Source: Candidatus Hemicellulosilyticus sp. P3 (GTDB lineage Bacteria; Bacteroidota; Bacteroidia; Bacteroidales; P3). From it: a stretch of 57,062 nucleotides of DNA. Below are positions 32,108-42,488 of this stretch, in pieces (the stretch's first letter is position 1; each line of letters begins with the position of its first letter). The position numbers and the translations under genes were made by a program. The notes beneath the pieces were generated by a model, which was not told the DNA's origin, did no database searches, and saw nothing but the letters and a program-made list of their open reading frames with translations. The stretch is from NCBI GenBank assembly GCA_001543385.1, contig LPNH01000014.1, forward strand, positions 1,315-58,376, given 5' to 3'.

Positions 32108-34242
32108 TGGGACGCGCACCGCTCTTGGCTGCCCTGCTGCCTTTCATGGCAGGTATTGTTATCACTCTGTTTTTCCCCGTCACACCGCTGCCTATGGCCA
32201 CTGCGGCTGCCACAGCGCTGACAGTGATGGCGCTGACAACTTTTGTCCAAAAGCTGCACACTGCGCCAGCCCGCCTGTTTCAGGCAATGATGGCCTTGTT
32301 TTTCCTCAGCATGGGCGCAGTGACGGCATTACTGCGCGACCCGCTTGCAAACCGACAACATTATGTTCACCATACGCCGGTGGACACAATCGTCCCGATG
32401 CGACTGCAAATTGCCGACAGCCCTGTCGAACGGACACGAAGCTACCGCGTGAAAGCGATGGTGCTGCAGTCGGGCGCGGACAACGCAAATGTACGGATGA
32501 AGGGAAATGTGATGCTCTACCTCCAGAAAGACAGCCTTGCGGCGACGCTGCGCTACGGCGATATTATCGAAGCCGACGGACGGCTCACCCTTCCGCAAGA
32601 GGCCCAGAACCCTTATCAGTTCGACTACAGACGCTATCTACGGCTGCAAGGAATCGCACGGCAGTGCCGGCTTGACAGCGGCGACTACCGCTATTGCGGC
32701 CACGCAGGCCATGGCGTGACAGCATGGAGCAAAACAGTGCAACGACGACTGACGGAACACATCCGACGCAGCGGACTCAGCCCGTCGCAACAAGGCGTCG
32801 CAGAAGCGTTGCTGACAGGCTGGCGGTACGACCTGGACGAGGAGTCCCGAATGCGGTTCCGCGATGCCGGCATCATGCACCTGTTATGTGTATCGGGCCT
32901 GCATGTCGGCATTGTGGCGGCACTTGTCGGTTTGGTTTGCACCCCGCTGCGGCGACGATGGGGACGGGTGACAAAGGGGGTGCTGCAATTGGGTGCCATC
33001 TGGATTTTTGTGTTTATCACAGGCATGGCGCCGGCCACGTTGCGTGCCGGCATCATGTTCACACTGCTGTCGGTTGCTCAACTGACCGGCCGACAATACA
33101 ACAGCTGCAACACGCTGGCTGCATCAGCGCTGATGATGTTATGTGCACGGCCCATGCTTGTAGCGGATGCAGGTTTTCAGCTGTCGTATGCCGCCACATT
33201 CGGCATAGCCGTGCTATACCGACCCCTGCGCGACCTGCTGCCGCTACATGTGCGGCCGGGACAACCATGGTATAAGGTGCTGTCTCGTCGGCTGGGACAG
33301 CGCATGTGGCAGTTGACATGCCTCTCGACAGCGGCTCAGACAGCCACATTGCCCCTGACGTTGTACCATTTCCACCAGTTTCCCACTTATTTTCTGATTG
33401 CCAACCTGACTGTGGTGCCTGCGGCGGGTGTTATTATCGCCATGACAATGTTGCTGGCCGTGGCATCCCCGACCTCTGTGCCGGCAGGCGCCGCGACACG
33501 AGTGCTGCAGGTGGGGTTGAGCGCTGTGGACGCTGTCACCCGATGGATTCAAGGCCTGCCGATGGCACGGATAGAGCATGTGTACTGCGATGTGGTGACA
33601 GCAGTGTTGGTGGCGGCATCGGTGGCGGCATTGGCAGTGCTGCTGCGAAGACGAGACTGGCGGTGGGGGGCGGCCCTGCTTTTCTGCATTGTCGCATCGG
33701 CAGCCTATATGCACCATGTGAACCGTGCAGCCGATAAACAGCAACGATGGGTTGCCTACGCCATATACGGGCATACGGCCATCGAACTCTTCGACGGCCG
33801 CAACAGCGTGCTGCTGGTGGACAACGGACTCTATGCCGACGCATCCAAGATGGACTACATCAGCGACAATTTGCTGACGCAGCTACGCATCCGCCATCGG
33901 GCTGTACTCCCCTACTCAGCCGAAGTGGAAGGACCAAACCTCAGTGTACGGCATTGCCATATCACTTTCCACAGCACGCACATACAGATTGTCGACCCCT
34001 CGATAGCGGTAACGCTCCAAACGGCGGATCCGCCTAAAAAGCGACAACGGACAGACTGTCTGGTAATCAGTGGCAATCCGCACATCAGCCTGGCTGGAAT
34101 ATTGCGGCACTACGCACCTGATATGCTGGTTCTCAGCGCCGACAACGCAGCCTGGAGAGCATCTTGCTGGCAATCGGAGGCCAAAACGCTACAGCTGACA
34201 TGCAGCGACCTCCGTGTCGCGGCAGCGACTCTAATGCTCTGA
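32107..34242 (+). CDS. comEC: ComEC/Rec2-type DNA uptake channel protein
   Basis: The 711-residue protein has N-terminal helices, a DUF4131-like region, and the Competence domain from about 230 (RFRDAGIMHLLCVSGLHVGI is its signature), with about ten helices to residue 520. The C-terminal 180 residues occupy the place of the metallo-beta-lactamase domain of full ComEC, but no HxHxDH is present, so it is degenerate. ComEC passes single-stranded DNA across the inner membrane during transformation. No other competence gene is in the window. Confidence 0.9.
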   Translation: MGRAPLLAALLPFMAGIVITLFFPVTPLPMATAAATALTVMALTTFVQKLHTAPARLFQAMMALFFLSMGAVTALLRDPLANRQHYVHHTPVDTIVPMRLQIADSPVERTRSYRVKAMVLQSGADNANVRMKGNVMLYLQKDSLAATLRYGDIIEADGRLTLPQEAQNPYQFDYRRYLRLQGIARQCRLDSGDYRYCGHAGHGVTAWSKTVQRRLTEHIRRSGLSPSQQGVAEALLTGWRYDLDEESRMRFRDAGIMHLLCVSGLHVGIVAALVGLVCTPLRRRWGRVTKGVLQLGAIWIFVFITGMAPATLRAGIMFTLLSVAQLTGRQYNSCNTLAASALMMLCARPMLVADAGFQLSYAATFGIAVLYRPLRDLLPLHVRPGQPWYKVLSRRLGQRMWQLTCLSTAAQTATLPLTLYHFHQFPTYFLIANLTVVPAAGVIIAMTMLLAVASPTSVPAGAATRVLQVGLSAVDAVTRWIQGLPMARIEHVYCDVVTAVLVAASVAALAVLLRRRDWRWGAALLFCIVASAAYMHHVNRAADKQQRWVAYAIYGHTAIELFDGRNSVLLVDNGLYADASKMDYISDNLLTQLRIRHRAVLPYSAEVEGPNLSVRHCHITFHSTHIQIVDPSIAVTLQTADPPKKRQRTDCLVISGNPHISLAGILRHYAPDMLVLSADNAAWRASCWQSEAKTLQLTCSDLRVAAATLML

Positions 34243-34277
34243 CAACCGCGCCGCATCGCGCTATTAACGGAAAATCG

Positions 34278-34285
34278 TACCTTTG
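34278..34285 (+). promoter_or_regulatory. -7 box of the LEA14-like lipoprotein gene
   Basis: TACCTTTG on the plus strand, 24 bases before the ATG at 34310. No clear TTTG stands at the proper distance upstream. Confidence 0.5.
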
Positions 34286-34309
34286 CACTTTAAAATAACA
34301 CTATAAACC

Positions 34310-34936
34310 ATGAAAAAGAAAATTGTAGCTATCGCCCTTGGTGCCTGCTGCCTGATGTGCATCTCCTGCTCCGTACTGCAAGGAGTGGCCAGCCAGTTAC
34401 AAGGCATCGCTAATCTGGCCAACTGCGAATACACAATGACAAATGTTAACAATGTCAGCGTGGCGGGAGTGAATCTTAAAAAAATCAGCAACGGCAATGT
34501 CAGCGCCGCCGACGTGTTGACGTTGAGTGCCGCTCTGCTCCAGAAAAGCCTGCCATTGAGCATGGACGTGAATGTCAAGGTGAAGAATCCCACCGACTAC
34601 GACGCCAAACTGGCCACCATGGACTGGGCGCTGGATATAGAAAACCAGCAGATTGCCGCAGGATTGGTCAACCAGAACCGCACAATCGGGGCCAAGAAAA
34701 GCTCCACGGTGCCGTTGGCCGTAGGAACAGACCTGTACGGACTCTTTTCAAAAAACGGCATTGAAAGCGTAAAGAAATTTGCCGGCAGTTTCAACAACGA
34801 CGGGACGTCATCAAAAGTGGCGCTTCGCATCCGTCCGCACGTGAGGGTAGCCAACATTGACATGCCCACCAGCTATATCACACTCAGCAAGAATGTCGGC
34901 GTCACGCCCAAGGGTAATGCCACTGTAAAGAAATAA
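34310..34936 (+). CDS. LEA14-like lipoprotein
   Basis: The 208-residue protein has a signal peptide with a lipobox (LMCISC) and a mature part built of beta strands with VNVKVKNPTDYDAKLATMDW, the pattern of LEA type 2 (WHy) domains. Such proteins are of unsettled function in bacteria. It stands alone between comEC and the ribosomal cluster and has its own promoter box. Confidence 0.75.
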   Translation: MKKKIVAIALGACCLMCISCSVLQGVASQLQGIANLANCEYTMTNVNNVSVAGVNLKKISNGNVSAADVLTLSAALLQKSLPLSMDVNVKVKNPTDYDAKLATMDWALDIENQQIAAGLVNQNRTIGAKKSSTVPLAVGTDLYGLFSKNGIESVKKFAGSFNNDGTSSKVALRIRPHVRVANIDMPTSYITLSKNVGVTPKGNATVKK

Positions 34937-34954
34937 CGCATTGATATATAACTG

Positions 34955-34988
34955 CAGCGGGGCCGTTTCCATAGAAACGACCCCGCTG
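34955..34988. terminator. Bidirectional hairpin between the lipoprotein gene and rplQ
   Basis: A stem of 15 positions with one mismatch (CAGCGGGGcCGTTTC/GAAACGaCCCCGCTG) and a 4-base loop lies 18 bases after the lipoprotein stop and 25 bases after rplQ's stop on the other strand. There is no long T tract. Confidence 0.65.
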
Positions 34989-35013
34989 TAAGTTTAAGTG
35001 CACTCTTGTGCAA

Positions 35014-35556
35014 CTACTCGGCTTTAGGGGTTTCCTCGGCCGAAGTCTCAGCGGCAGGAGCCTCCTCAACAGCAGGAGTTTCGGCAACAGGCGCCTCGAT
35101 GGAAGCCGCTGTCTCGACAGCAGGAGCTTCCGACTTTTTGGCGCGGCTGCGGCGCGTGCTCTTGGACTTCTTGGCAGAGGCCTCTTTCAACATATTCTCG
35201 TTGTAGTCGACCAACTCGATGATAGCCATCTCAGAATTGTCGCCGTGACGGATGCCGGTCTTCAAAATACGGGTATAGCCACCGGGACGCTGAGCGACTT
35301 TCTGCGACACCTCGCGGAACAGTTCGTTAACAGCCTCCTTACTATGCAGATAGCTGAAAACGATACGGCGATTGTGCATGGTATCCTCTTTGGAACGATT
35401 GATGAGCGGCTCAACATAAACTCTGAGCGCCTTGGCCTTGGCGAGAGTGGTCTCGATTCTCTTATGCAGAATAAGAGATGTGGCCATATTGGAGAGCATT
35501 GCAACGCGATGGGCGTGCGTTCTCGACAGATGATTGATTTTGCAACCGTGTCTCAT
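35014..35556 (-). CDS. rplQ: 50S ribosomal protein L17
   Basis: The 180-residue protein has the L17 core ([20 protein letters not shown] ... RPGGYTRIL). The last 45 residues or so are an added tail: a basic stretch ([14 protein letters not shown]) and then Ala/Glu/Pro-rich repeats ([14 protein letters not shown]). Such tails are known in Bacteroidota L17. It is the last gene of the ribosomal supercluster, 9 bases after rpoA. Confidence 0.97.
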   Translation of the reverse strand: MRHGCKINHLSRTHAHRVAMLSNMATSLILHKRIETTLAKAKALRVYVEPLINRSKEDTMHNRRIVFSYLHSKEAVNELFREVSQKVAQRPGGYTRILKTGIRHGDNSEMAIIELVDYNENMLKEASAKKSKSTRRSRAKKSEAPAVETAASIEAPVAETPAVEEAPAAETSAEETPKAE

Positions 35557-35565
35557 ATCTTTTTT

Positions 35566-36558
35566 TTATTCTTTATCAAGTTTGTACTTTGAAACATTCA
35601 TGCCGAATTCGAGGTTTTTGGATGCCACCAGGTTCTCGAGCTCGGTCAACGACTTCTTACCAAAATTGCGGAACTTCAGCAGGTCGGCTTTGTTGTAGGA
35701 AACCAATTCGCCCAAGGTCTCAACCTCGGCAGCCTTAAGGCAGTTGAGGGCGCGCACTGACAAATCCATATCGACCAGCTTGGTCTTAAGCAGCTGACGG
35801 AGATGCAGCGTCGACTCGTCAAACTCCTCGGCAGGATGCTGCGGCTCTTCCTCCAGCGAGATGCGCTCGTCGGAGAATAGCATGAAGTGCTGGATGAGTA
35901 TGGTGGCAGCCTCCTTCAATGCGTCTTTCGGATGGATGGAACCGTCGGTCTCGATATCAAAAACCAGCTTCTCGTAGTCCGTCTTCTGCTCCACACGGTA
36001 GTTTTCCACCTCATACTTCACATTCTTGATGGGAGTATGAATGGAGTCAATGGCGATGACACCGATGGTGTCGGTCGGCTTTTTATTCTCTTCGCTGGGA
36101 ATGTAGCCACGGCCTTTCTCAATGGTGAGTTCGATTTTAAGGCTGGTGGTGGGCTCCATGTGGCAAATCTCCAAATCGGGATTCAGCACTTGGAAACCGT
36201 TGAGGTAGTTATTGAGGTAGCCCGCCTTGAAGACAGACTGTCCCACCACCTCGAAACAGACCTTTTCATTCTCGGCGTCTTCAATCTGGCGACGGAAACG
36301 CACCTGCTTGAGACTAAGAATAATATCGGTCATATCCTCAACCACGCCAGGCAGCGACGAAAACTCGTGCTCCACACCCTCCACCTTCACAGAGGTGATG
36401 GCATAACCCTCAAGCGACGAGAGCAGAATGCGACGAAGGGCATTGCCGATAGTGATGCCGTAGCCGGGCTCCAACGGACGGAATTCGAAAACTCCACGGA
36501 AATCGTCAGCCTCAAGCATGACAACCTTGTCGGGCTTTTGGAAAGATAATATTGCCAT
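35566..36558 (-). CDS. rpoA: RNA polymerase alpha subunit
   Basis: The 330-residue protein has the N-terminal assembly domain ([20 protein letters not shown], about 1-235) and the C-terminal DNA- and activator-binding domain (about 255-320, [19 protein letters not shown]). It follows rpsD after 100 bases, the widest internal gap of the lower cluster; the gap shows no clear promoter box. Confidence 0.98.
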   Translation of the reverse strand: MAILSFQKPDKVVMLEADDFRGVFEFRPLEPGYGITIGNALRRILLSSLEGYAITSVKVEGVEHEFSSLPGVVEDMTDIILSLKQVRFRRQIEDAENEKVCFEVVGQSVFKAGYLNNYLNGFQVLNPDLEICHMEPTTSLKIELTIEKGRGYIPSEENKKPTDTIGVIAIDSIHTPIKNVKYEVENYRVEQKTDYEKLVFDIETDGSIHPKDALKEAATILIQHFMLFSDERISLEEEPQHPAEEFDESTLHLRQLLKTKLVDMDLSVRALNCLKAAEVETLGELVSYNKADLLKFRNFGKKSLTELENLVASKNLEFGMNVSKYKLDKE

Positions 36559-36658
36559 TTTATTCCTTTCTTTGGTTGATTATTTGATTTTGTCGCATCG
36601 TGCAGTGCCGCGTCCATCGACAGAGCAACAGAAGACAAGAGGCGACAATTATGTGCCA

Positions 36659-37264
36659 CTATTTCGAGTAGAGCTCAACGATCAATTGCTCGTTGATGTT
36701 CTCGGGGATGTCAGCACGTTGAGGATAGCTCATGAATTTTCCGCTCATCAATGCGCCGTCCCATTCCAGCCAAGGATAACTGTTAGCGCGGGAAGCCAGC
36801 GAATCCGTGATGATTTCAAGAGACTTGGAACGCTCGCGAACAGAAATAATGTCGCCCTCTTTCAACAAATAGGAAGGGATGTTGACCACAGAACCGTTGA
36901 CGGTGATGTGGCAATGCGACACCAACTGACGGGCTTGAGCACGGCTGCGTGCAATGCCCAGGCGGTAAACGACATTGTCCAAACGGGACTCGATGATTTT
37001 CATCAACTCGTCACCCGTAACCCCGCCGCGACGGGATGCTTCAGCATAGAGTTTGCGGAACTGGCGTTCGAGGATGCCATAAATATATTTGGCTTTCTGC
37101 TTCTCCTGAAGCTGAATGCCGTACTCCGAGGTCTTGCCGCGACGACGGCTCTGACCATGCATACCCGGAGCATAGGGTTTTCTTTCGTAGTTTTTGTCGG
37201 GACCATAGATAGGTTCGTGGAACTTACGAGCTATTTTGGTTTTAGGACCAGTGTATCTTGCCAT
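36659..37264 (-). CDS. rpsD: 30S ribosomal protein S4
   Basis: The 201-residue protein has the S4 N-domain and the S4 RNA-binding domain ([20 protein letters not shown]). It has no N-terminal cysteines, so it is the zinc-free form. S4 nucleates 16S assembly. It lies between rpsK and rpoA, as usual. Confidence 0.98.
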   Translation of the reverse strand: MARYTGPKTKIARKFHEPIYGPDKNYERKPYAPGMHGQSRRRGKTSEYGIQLQEKQKAKYIYGILERQFRKLYAEASRRGGVTGDELMKIIESRLDNVVYRLGIARSRAQARQLVSHCHITVNGSVVNIPSYLLKEGDIISVRERSKSLEIITDSLASRANSYPWLEWDGALMSGKFMSYPQRADIPENINEQLIVELYSK

Positions 37265-37337
37265 TGTTTAAATTTGTGATGTGAATGAATAATGAATAAC
37301 CTAACCTCTTGTGCTCTCGTTATTCCGAATGAACTTA

Positions 37338-37727
37338 TTAGACACGGCGGCGTTTGGGAGGACGGCAACCGTTGTGGGGCAACGGCGTAATGTCGACAAT
37401 TTCCATCACCTCGATGCCACAGCCATTGATTGCACGAATTGCAGATTCACGTCCCGAACCAGGTCCTTTAACAAAGACCTTCACTTTTCTTAGGCCCAAA
37501 TCATAAGCAACTTTGCCGCAATCTTCCGCAGCCATCTGTGCAGCATACGGAGTGTTTTTCTTCGATCCGCGGAAGCCCATTTTTCCGGCAGACGACCAAG
37601 AAATCACTTGACCGGCGTTATTCGTCAACGAAATAATCACGTTGTTGAAAGAGGCAAAAATACATGCTCTTCCGATAGGTTCAACTTTAACGACTCTCTT
37701 TTTGGTCGGTTTTGAAGTTTTTGCCAT
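37338..37727 (-). CDS. rpsK: 30S ribosomal protein S11
   Basis: The 129-residue protein has the S11 signature ([15 protein letters not shown]) and the C-terminal [11 protein letters not shown] tail that lines the platform near the mRNA exit. It follows rpsM by 91 bases. Confidence 0.98.
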   Translation of the reverse strand: MAKTSKPTKKRVVKVEPIGRACIFASFNNVIISLTNNAGQVISWSSAGKMGFRGSKKNTPYAAQMAAEDCGKVAYDLGLRKVKVFVKGPGSGRESAIRAINGCGIEVMEIVDITPLPHNGCRPPKRRRV

Positions 37728-37818
37728 AATTTACTTTGTGCTTGATTTTACATTGTTACACCAGCTGCTCCCAAATCCAGAATCTAATCCGCAGCCGGGC
37801 GCTACACATCAGTGTCGA

Positions 37819-38196
37819 TTACTTGGTAGCTTTTTTCTTGTTAGCGATAGTTTTCTTTTTACCCTTGCGTGTACGGGCGTTGTTCTTTGTGCTCTGACCG
37901 CGTAACGGGAGACCCAAACGGTGACGGATGCCGCGATAGCAACCGATGTCCATCAATCGCTTGATGTTCATCTGCACCTCGGAGCGAAGCGCACCCTCAA
38001 CCTTGTATTCATCGTTGATGATGTTACGCAAGGTATTCTGCTCGTCATCAGTCCAGTCCTGCACTTTTTTATTTTCGTCGATGCCGGCTTTCGCCAAAAT
38101 CTCAGATGCAAGACTTTTCCCAATACCGTAGATGTAGGTCAAGCCAATAACACCTCTCTTGTTTCTGGGTAAATCAATACCTGCAATTCTTGCCAT
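37819..38196 (-). CDS. rpsM: 30S ribosomal protein S13
   Basis: The 125-residue protein ([20 protein letters not shown] ... [20 protein letters not shown]) has the helix-two-turn-helix and the basic tail that contacts P-site tRNA. It follows rpmJ by 36 bases. Confidence 0.98.
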   Translation of the reverse strand: MARIAGIDLPRNKRGVIGLTYIYGIGKSLASEILAKAGIDENKKVQDWTDDEQNTLRNIINDEYKVEGALRSEVQMNIKRLMDIGCYRGIRHRLGLPLRGQSTKNNARTRKGKKKTIANKKKATK

Positions 38197-38232
38197 AAAC
38201 TGATTTTATTCTATTGGTTTGTACGTTAATGA

Positions 38233-38349
38233 TTATCCCTGTCTTTGTTTGAATTTAGGATTTTTCTTATTGATTACATAGACAACCCCCTTGCGGCGTA
38301 CCACCTTGCAATCGGCTGTTCTTTTCTTTACAGAAACTCTAACTTTCAT
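38233..38349 (-). CDS. rpmJ: 50S ribosomal protein L36, zinc-free form
   Basis: A 38-codon gene between rpsM and infA reads [14 protein letters not shown], then [20 protein letters not shown] and QRQG. Of the four zinc ligands of classical L36 only one cysteine remains (C14), so the protein cannot hold zinc in the usual way. The surrounding order infA-rpmJ-rpsM is the normal one. Confidence 0.95.
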   Translation of the reverse strand: MKVRVSVKKRTADCKVVRRKGVVYVINKKNPKFKQRQG

Positions 38350-38376
38350 AGTTATATAATTATTTATTTGTGTCTT

Positions 38377-38595
38377 TTACTTGTGTCGATAGGTAATGCG
38401 GCCTTTCGTCAAGTCGTAGGGTGACATCTCTATCTGAACCTTGTCGCCGGGAAGAATCTTGATGTAGTGCATACGCATCTTGCCCGAGATATGGGCGATA
38501 ATCTGGTGCCCGTTCTCCAACTCCACACGGAACATAGCGTTGCCCAATGATTCGACGACGGTGCCGTCCAGCTGTATTGACGATTGTTTTGCCAT
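38377..38595 (-). CDS. infA: Translation initiation factor IF-1
   Basis: The 72-residue OB-fold protein ([18 protein letters not shown] ... [19 protein letters not shown]) has the standard length. It lies 14 bases after map, ahead of rpmJ. Confidence 0.98.
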   Translation of the reverse strand: MAKQSSIQLDGTVVESLGNAMFRVELENGHQIIAHISGKMRMHYIKILPGDKVQIEMSPYDLTKGRITYRHK

Positions 38596-38609
38596 TTACT
38601 TATCTGTGT

Positions 38610-39386
38610 TTATTGTGCTGACTGTTTCTCGATAAAATCAAAAGTGGAAAGTATTTCCGGGCCGTCCTTGCGGATGGCGACTGTATGTTCGTAATGTGCA
38701 GCCGGTTTTCCGTCCTTGGTGCGACATGTCCAGCCGTCCTCACGGGAGAATTTCACATTTTTCGAACCCATACACACCATTGGCTCAACGCATATCACCA
38801 TACCCTCTTTGAGCAACGGACCTGTACCTTTGACACCAAAGTTAGGGATGCTGGGGGACTCGTGCATCTGGAAACCCACGCCGTGACCGCACAACTCGCG
38901 TACAACAGAATAGCCGTTCTTTTCGCAATGCAACTGGACAGCATGGCTGATGTCACCCACTCTGTTGCCCGCTTTGCACTGGTCAATACCGATATAGAGC
39001 GCCTCCTTGGTGACCTTCATCAAACGGCGCACCTCGGGAGAGACTTCACCCACAGCAAAAGTGTAGGCGGAGTCGCTCACATATCCGTTGAGCTTGACAA
39101 CACAATCTAACGTCACATTGTCACCTTCGTCAAGGAAGAGTTTTCCAGGGATACCATGCACAACAACATCGTTGACCGATATGCAAAATGCCGCCGGAAA
39201 ACCCTCGTAACCTTTACAGAGCGGCTCGCCACCGTTATCGCGGATATATTGCTCGCCGATCTGGTCGAGGAAAGCCGTCGTCACTCCCGGACGGATATGA
39301 CGACCCACCTCAGCCATAGCCTTGCCAAGCAACATGGCGCTCTCGCGGATAAGCTCTATCTCTTCGGGTGTTTTAAGGTGAATCAT
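38610..39386 (-). CDS. map: Methionine aminopeptidase, type I
   Basis: The 258-residue protein has the pita-bread fold motifs: VHGIPG, LDCVVKLNGYVSDSAYTF (the Asp ligand of the standard family, here in VSDSA, and the preceding LDC), GHGVGFQMHESPSIPNFG (His ligand and substrate His) and EPM (Glu ligand). It removes the initiator methionine from new proteins. No N-terminal zinc-finger extension is present. It follows secY by 25 bases. Confidence 0.96.
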   Translation of the reverse strand: MIHLKTPEEIELIRESAMLLGKAMAEVGRHIRPGVTTAFLDQIGEQYIRDNGGEPLCKGYEGFPAAFCISVNDVVVHGIPGKLFLDEGDNVTLDCVVKLNGYVSDSAYTFAVGEVSPEVRRLMKVTKEALYIGIDQCKAGNRVGDISHAVQLHCEKNGYSVVRELCGHGVGFQMHESPSIPNFGVKGTGPLLKEGMVICVEPMVCMGSKNVKFSREDGWTCRTKDGKPAAHYEHTVAIRKDGPEILSTFDFIEKQSAQ

Positions 39387-39411
39387 GACAAGTTGACCTG
39401 TGAATCGGATA

Positions 39412-40767
39412 TTAGGATTGGACTGTCATTCCTGTACGTCCCTTGATACGACCGGTCTTGGTGAGGCCGTCATAGTGGCGCATCAGCAGGTGGCTTTCGA
39501 TCTGCTGCAAGGTGTCGAGGATAACACCCACCATAATCAACAACGAAGTGCCGCCGTAAAACTGGGCGAACTGGGTGTTGACACCGAACAGACGGATAAT
39601 CGCCGGCAGAATGGCCACAATGGCCAGGAAGAATGAACCCGGAAGAGTAATCTTGGAGAGAATACCTTCCAGATATTCGGCCGTCTTTTTACCGGGCTTG
39701 ACACCTGGAATGAAACCACCGTTTTTCTTCATGTCGTCGGCCATCTGGTTGGGGTTGATGGCAATCGCCGTGTAGAAGTAAGTGAAGACGATGACCAGCA
39801 GGGCAAAGACAAGATTGTACCAGAAACCGTTAAAATCGGCAAATGCCATGGCGAACTTGGAGTCTGTGTTGCCCGAGAATCCCATGAAGGTGATGGGCAG
39901 GAACATTATCGCCTGGGCAAAGATGATCGGCATGACACCGGCAGCATTGACTTTGATGGGGATGTACTGACGCACACCGCCATACTGCTTGTTGCCGACA
40001 ATACGCTTGGCATACTGCACCGGAATACGGCGTGTTCCCTGCACCAGCAAGATGACCAGCAAGATGACAGCCAGCAACACCACCAGCTCGAAGAGGAACA
40101 TCACCAAGCCGCCGCCTTCTGTAAGACGCGAGGCAAACTCGGCCGATAACGCAAACGGAAGACGCGCGATGATACCTATCATAATGAGCAGCGAGATACC
40201 ATTGCCAACCCCTTTGTCGGTGATACGCTCACCCAGCCACATGACGAAGAGCGTGCCGCAAATGAGGATAATGATACTCGACACCCAAAAGAACAGACCC
40301 GGAGCACTGCCGTCGAACGGATAAATGGCCGTTGAAGAAGCACCCAACTGATACATCATGTTGGTGATGTATGCCGGAGCCTGACAGGCCGTGATGGCAA
40401 CGGTGAGCCAACGGGTGATTTGATTCATCTTTCTACGTCCGCTCTCGCCGTCGCGCTGCATCTTTTGGAAATAGGGCACAACCATCACAAACAACTGGAT
40501 GACGATGGAAGCCGTGATGTACGGCATAATACCCAAAGCAAAAATGGAGGCATTGGAAAAAGCACCGCCGGAGAACATGTTCAACAACCCCATAAGACCT
40601 TCGGAGCCCTGGCTCTGCAACGCACCAAGCTGTGAGGGATCAACACCGGGCAGGACCACATATGAACCGATTCGATAGATGAGAACCAAACCCAAGGTAT
40701 AGAGAATACGCTTGCGAAGGTCTTCAATCGACCAAATGTTTTTCAGTGTCTGAATAAATCTCTTCAT
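39412..40767 (-). CDS. secY: Preprotein translocase subunit SecY
   Basis: The 451-residue protein has ten membrane helices, with the family motifs GIMPYITASIVIQL in helix 2 and the cytoplasmic loop region GTRRIPVQYAKR. It forms the channel for export and membrane insertion. Encoded between rplO and map; adk, found here in some bacteria, is absent. Confidence 0.98.
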   Translation of the reverse strand: MKRFIQTLKNIWSIEDLRKRILYTLGLVLIYRIGSYVVLPGVDPSQLGALQSQGSEGLMGLLNMFSGGAFSNASIFALGIMPYITASIVIQLFVMVVPYFQKMQRDGESGRRKMNQITRWLTVAITACQAPAYITNMMYQLGASSTAIYPFDGSAPGLFFWVSSIIILICGTLFVMWLGERITDKGVGNGISLLIMIGIIARLPFALSAEFASRLTEGGGLVMFLFELVVLLAVILLVILLVQGTRRIPVQYAKRIVGNKQYGGVRQYIPIKVNAAGVMPIIFAQAIMFLPITFMGFSGNTDSKFAMAFADFNGFWYNLVFALLVIVFTYFYTAIAINPNQMADDMKKNGGFIPGVKPGKKTAEYLEGILSKITLPGSFFLAIVAILPAIIRLFGVNTQFAQFYGGTSLLIMVGVILDTLQQIESHLLMRHYDGLTKTGRIKGRTGMTVQS

Positions 40768-40848
40768 AGTTTAGTTTTCAATGCCTGAACCTCAACTCTT
40801 TGTTTGTATCATAAAAGAGACGGGGGTCAGGGTGCCCGTCGGGCATAA

Positions 40849-41298
40849 TTATTCAATGACTGTCGTCGTGCCGCCCTTCTCTTCGATAGCCTTTTTGGCC
40901 GTTTGCGAGAAAGCGTGGGCAGCAACGTTGATAGACTTGTTCAATTCACCGCGACCCAAGATCTTGACACGGTCCTTGGAGGAAAGCAAACCGTTCTGCT
41001 TGAAGGTATCGATAGTGAAATCAGAGATATTTTTCGTCTCAGCCAAGTTATTGAGCATGTCGAGGTTGATGGCGACATATTCAATGCGGTTACGATTCTT
41101 GAAACCAAACTTGGGCAAACGACGGTAGATAGGCATCTGGCCGCCTTCAAAGCCGATCTTCTGATGGTAGCCCGAACGGGACTTGGCACCCTTGTTACCA
41201 CGGGTGGCAGTACCACCTTTGCCCGAACCCGCACCGCGACCGATACGTTTGGAATGCTTGACAGAGCCTTCAGCCGGTTTGAGATTACTTAAGTTCAT
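40849..41298 (-). CDS. rplO: 50S ribosomal protein L15
   Basis: The 149-residue protein has the glycine-rich N-terminal tail (RIGRGAGSGKGGTATRGNKG) that threads into the 50S core. It lies 26 bases after rpmD and 81 bases before secY. Confidence 0.98.
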   Translation of the reverse strand: MNLSNLKPAEGSVKHSKRIGRGAGSGKGGTATRGNKGAKSRSGYHQKIGFEGGQMPIYRRLPKFGFKNRNRIEYVAINLDMLNNLAETKNISDFTIDTFKQNGLLSSKDRVKILGRGELNKSINVAAHAFSQTAKKAIEEKGGTTTVIE

Positions 41299-41324
41299 TA
41301 TATTGTTCCTTTCTTTATTGCAAA

Positions 41325-41504
41325 TTAGATTTCCTCAACGGTAATCAAATGTTTAACCTTCTCAATCATACCCAAAATCTGCGGTGTGGCAACCACCTCG
41401 CGGGTGTGGTTGATTTTTCTCAACCCAAGAGCACGCATGGTTCTCTTCTGACGCTCAGGACGACCGATAACGCTTCTGACCTGCTTGATTTTCAGTTTTT
41501 CCAT
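41325..41504 (-). CDS. rpmD: 50S ribosomal protein L30
   Basis: The 59-codon gene reads MEKLKIKQVRSVIGRPERQK ... RALGLRKINHTREVVATPQI, the complete bacterial L30. It lies between rpsE and rplO. Confidence 0.96.
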   Translation of the reverse strand: MEKLKIKQVRSVIGRPERQKRTMRALGLRKINHTREVVATPQILGMIEKVKHLITVEEI

Positions 41505-41522
41505 GTTTTAATCTCCTATCCT

Positions 41523-42041
41523 TTAACCGTTGAACACTTTATCTAACGAAATGCCACGCAGCTGAGCAACCATGAAAGGATCTTTCATCTGCAGGAGCGC
41601 ATTGATAGTGGCCTTGACCACACTGTGCGGGTTTGACGAGCCTTTGCACTTGGCCAACACGTCTTTCACTCCCACGCTCTCAAGGACAGCGCGCATAGCA
41701 CCGCCGGCGATAACACCGGTACCGGGGGCAGCGGGTTTCAAGAACACGCGGGCGCCGCTATACTTGCCGCTCTGCTCGTGCGGCAGGGTGCCCTTAAGCA
41801 CCGGAACCCGGACCAGATTCTTCTTTGCGTCGTCGACACCCTTCTGGATGGCAGCCTGGACTTCCTTAGCCTTACCCAAGCCGTAACCCACCACGCCGTC
41901 TTCGTTGCCGATGACCACGATGGCGGAGAAACTGAATGTTCTACCACCCTTGGTGACTTTGGTTACACGATTGATCGCAACAAGGCGCTCTTTGAATTCA
42001 ATATCGCTTGATTTTACTCTTTTAACGTTTACTTCTGCCAT
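41523..42041 (-). CDS. rpsE: 30S ribosomal protein S5
   Basis: The 172-residue protein has the S5 double-stranded RNA-binding domain ([20 protein letters not shown]) and the S5 C-domain. It is followed by rpmD after 18 bases. Confidence 0.98.
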   Translation of the reverse strand: MAEVNVKRVKSSDIEFKERLVAINRVTKVTKGGRTFSFSAIVVIGNEDGVVGYGLGKAKEVQAAIQKGVDDAKKNLVRVPVLKGTLPHEQSGKYSGARVFLKPAAPGTGVIAGGAMRAVLESVGVKDVLAKCKGSSNPHSVVKATINALLQMKDPFMVAQLRGISLDKVFNG

Positions 42042-42047
42042 GACTTG

Positions 42048-42401
42048 TTAGAATTTAAGACCACCTTCTCTGGCTGCATCAGCCAACGATTTAACACGAC
42101 CGTGATAGAGATAACCGTTACGGTCAAACACCACTTTATTGATGCCGGCTGCCGTGGCACGTTCTGCGACAAGCTTGCCGATCTTGGCAGCAGTCTCGCT
42201 CTTGTTGCCACCTTTTTCAACACCTTTCTCCAATGAGGAGGCAGCCACAAGGGTGACACCCTTGACATCGTCAATCACCTGAGCATATATCTCCTTGTTG
42301 CTTCTGAACACAGAGAGACGGGGCTTTTCAGCAGTACCGCTCACTTTGTGACGGATGCGGTATTTAATCTTTGTTCTTCTTATATCTTTTTTTGTTGCCA
42401 T
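42048..42401 (-). CDS. rplR: 50S ribosomal protein L18
   Basis: The start is the ATG at 42401 ([20 protein letters not shown], 117 residues); the 18 codons of open frame upstream do not look like L18. The protein binds 5S rRNA. It ends 6 bases before rpsE. Confidence 0.96.
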   Translation of the reverse strand: MATKKDIRRTKIKYRIRHKVSGTAEKPRLSVFRSNKEIYAQVIDDVKGVTLVAASSLEKGVEKGGNKSETAAKIGKLVAERATAAGINKVVFDRNGYLYHGRVKSLADAAREGGLKF

Positions 42402-42488
42402 ATTACATTTTCTTTGGCTTAGCGGTTGATACAGCCCTTTTTGAACATAATTCAATTTACTGCACCATAAACCGCTTAATAGTTAATA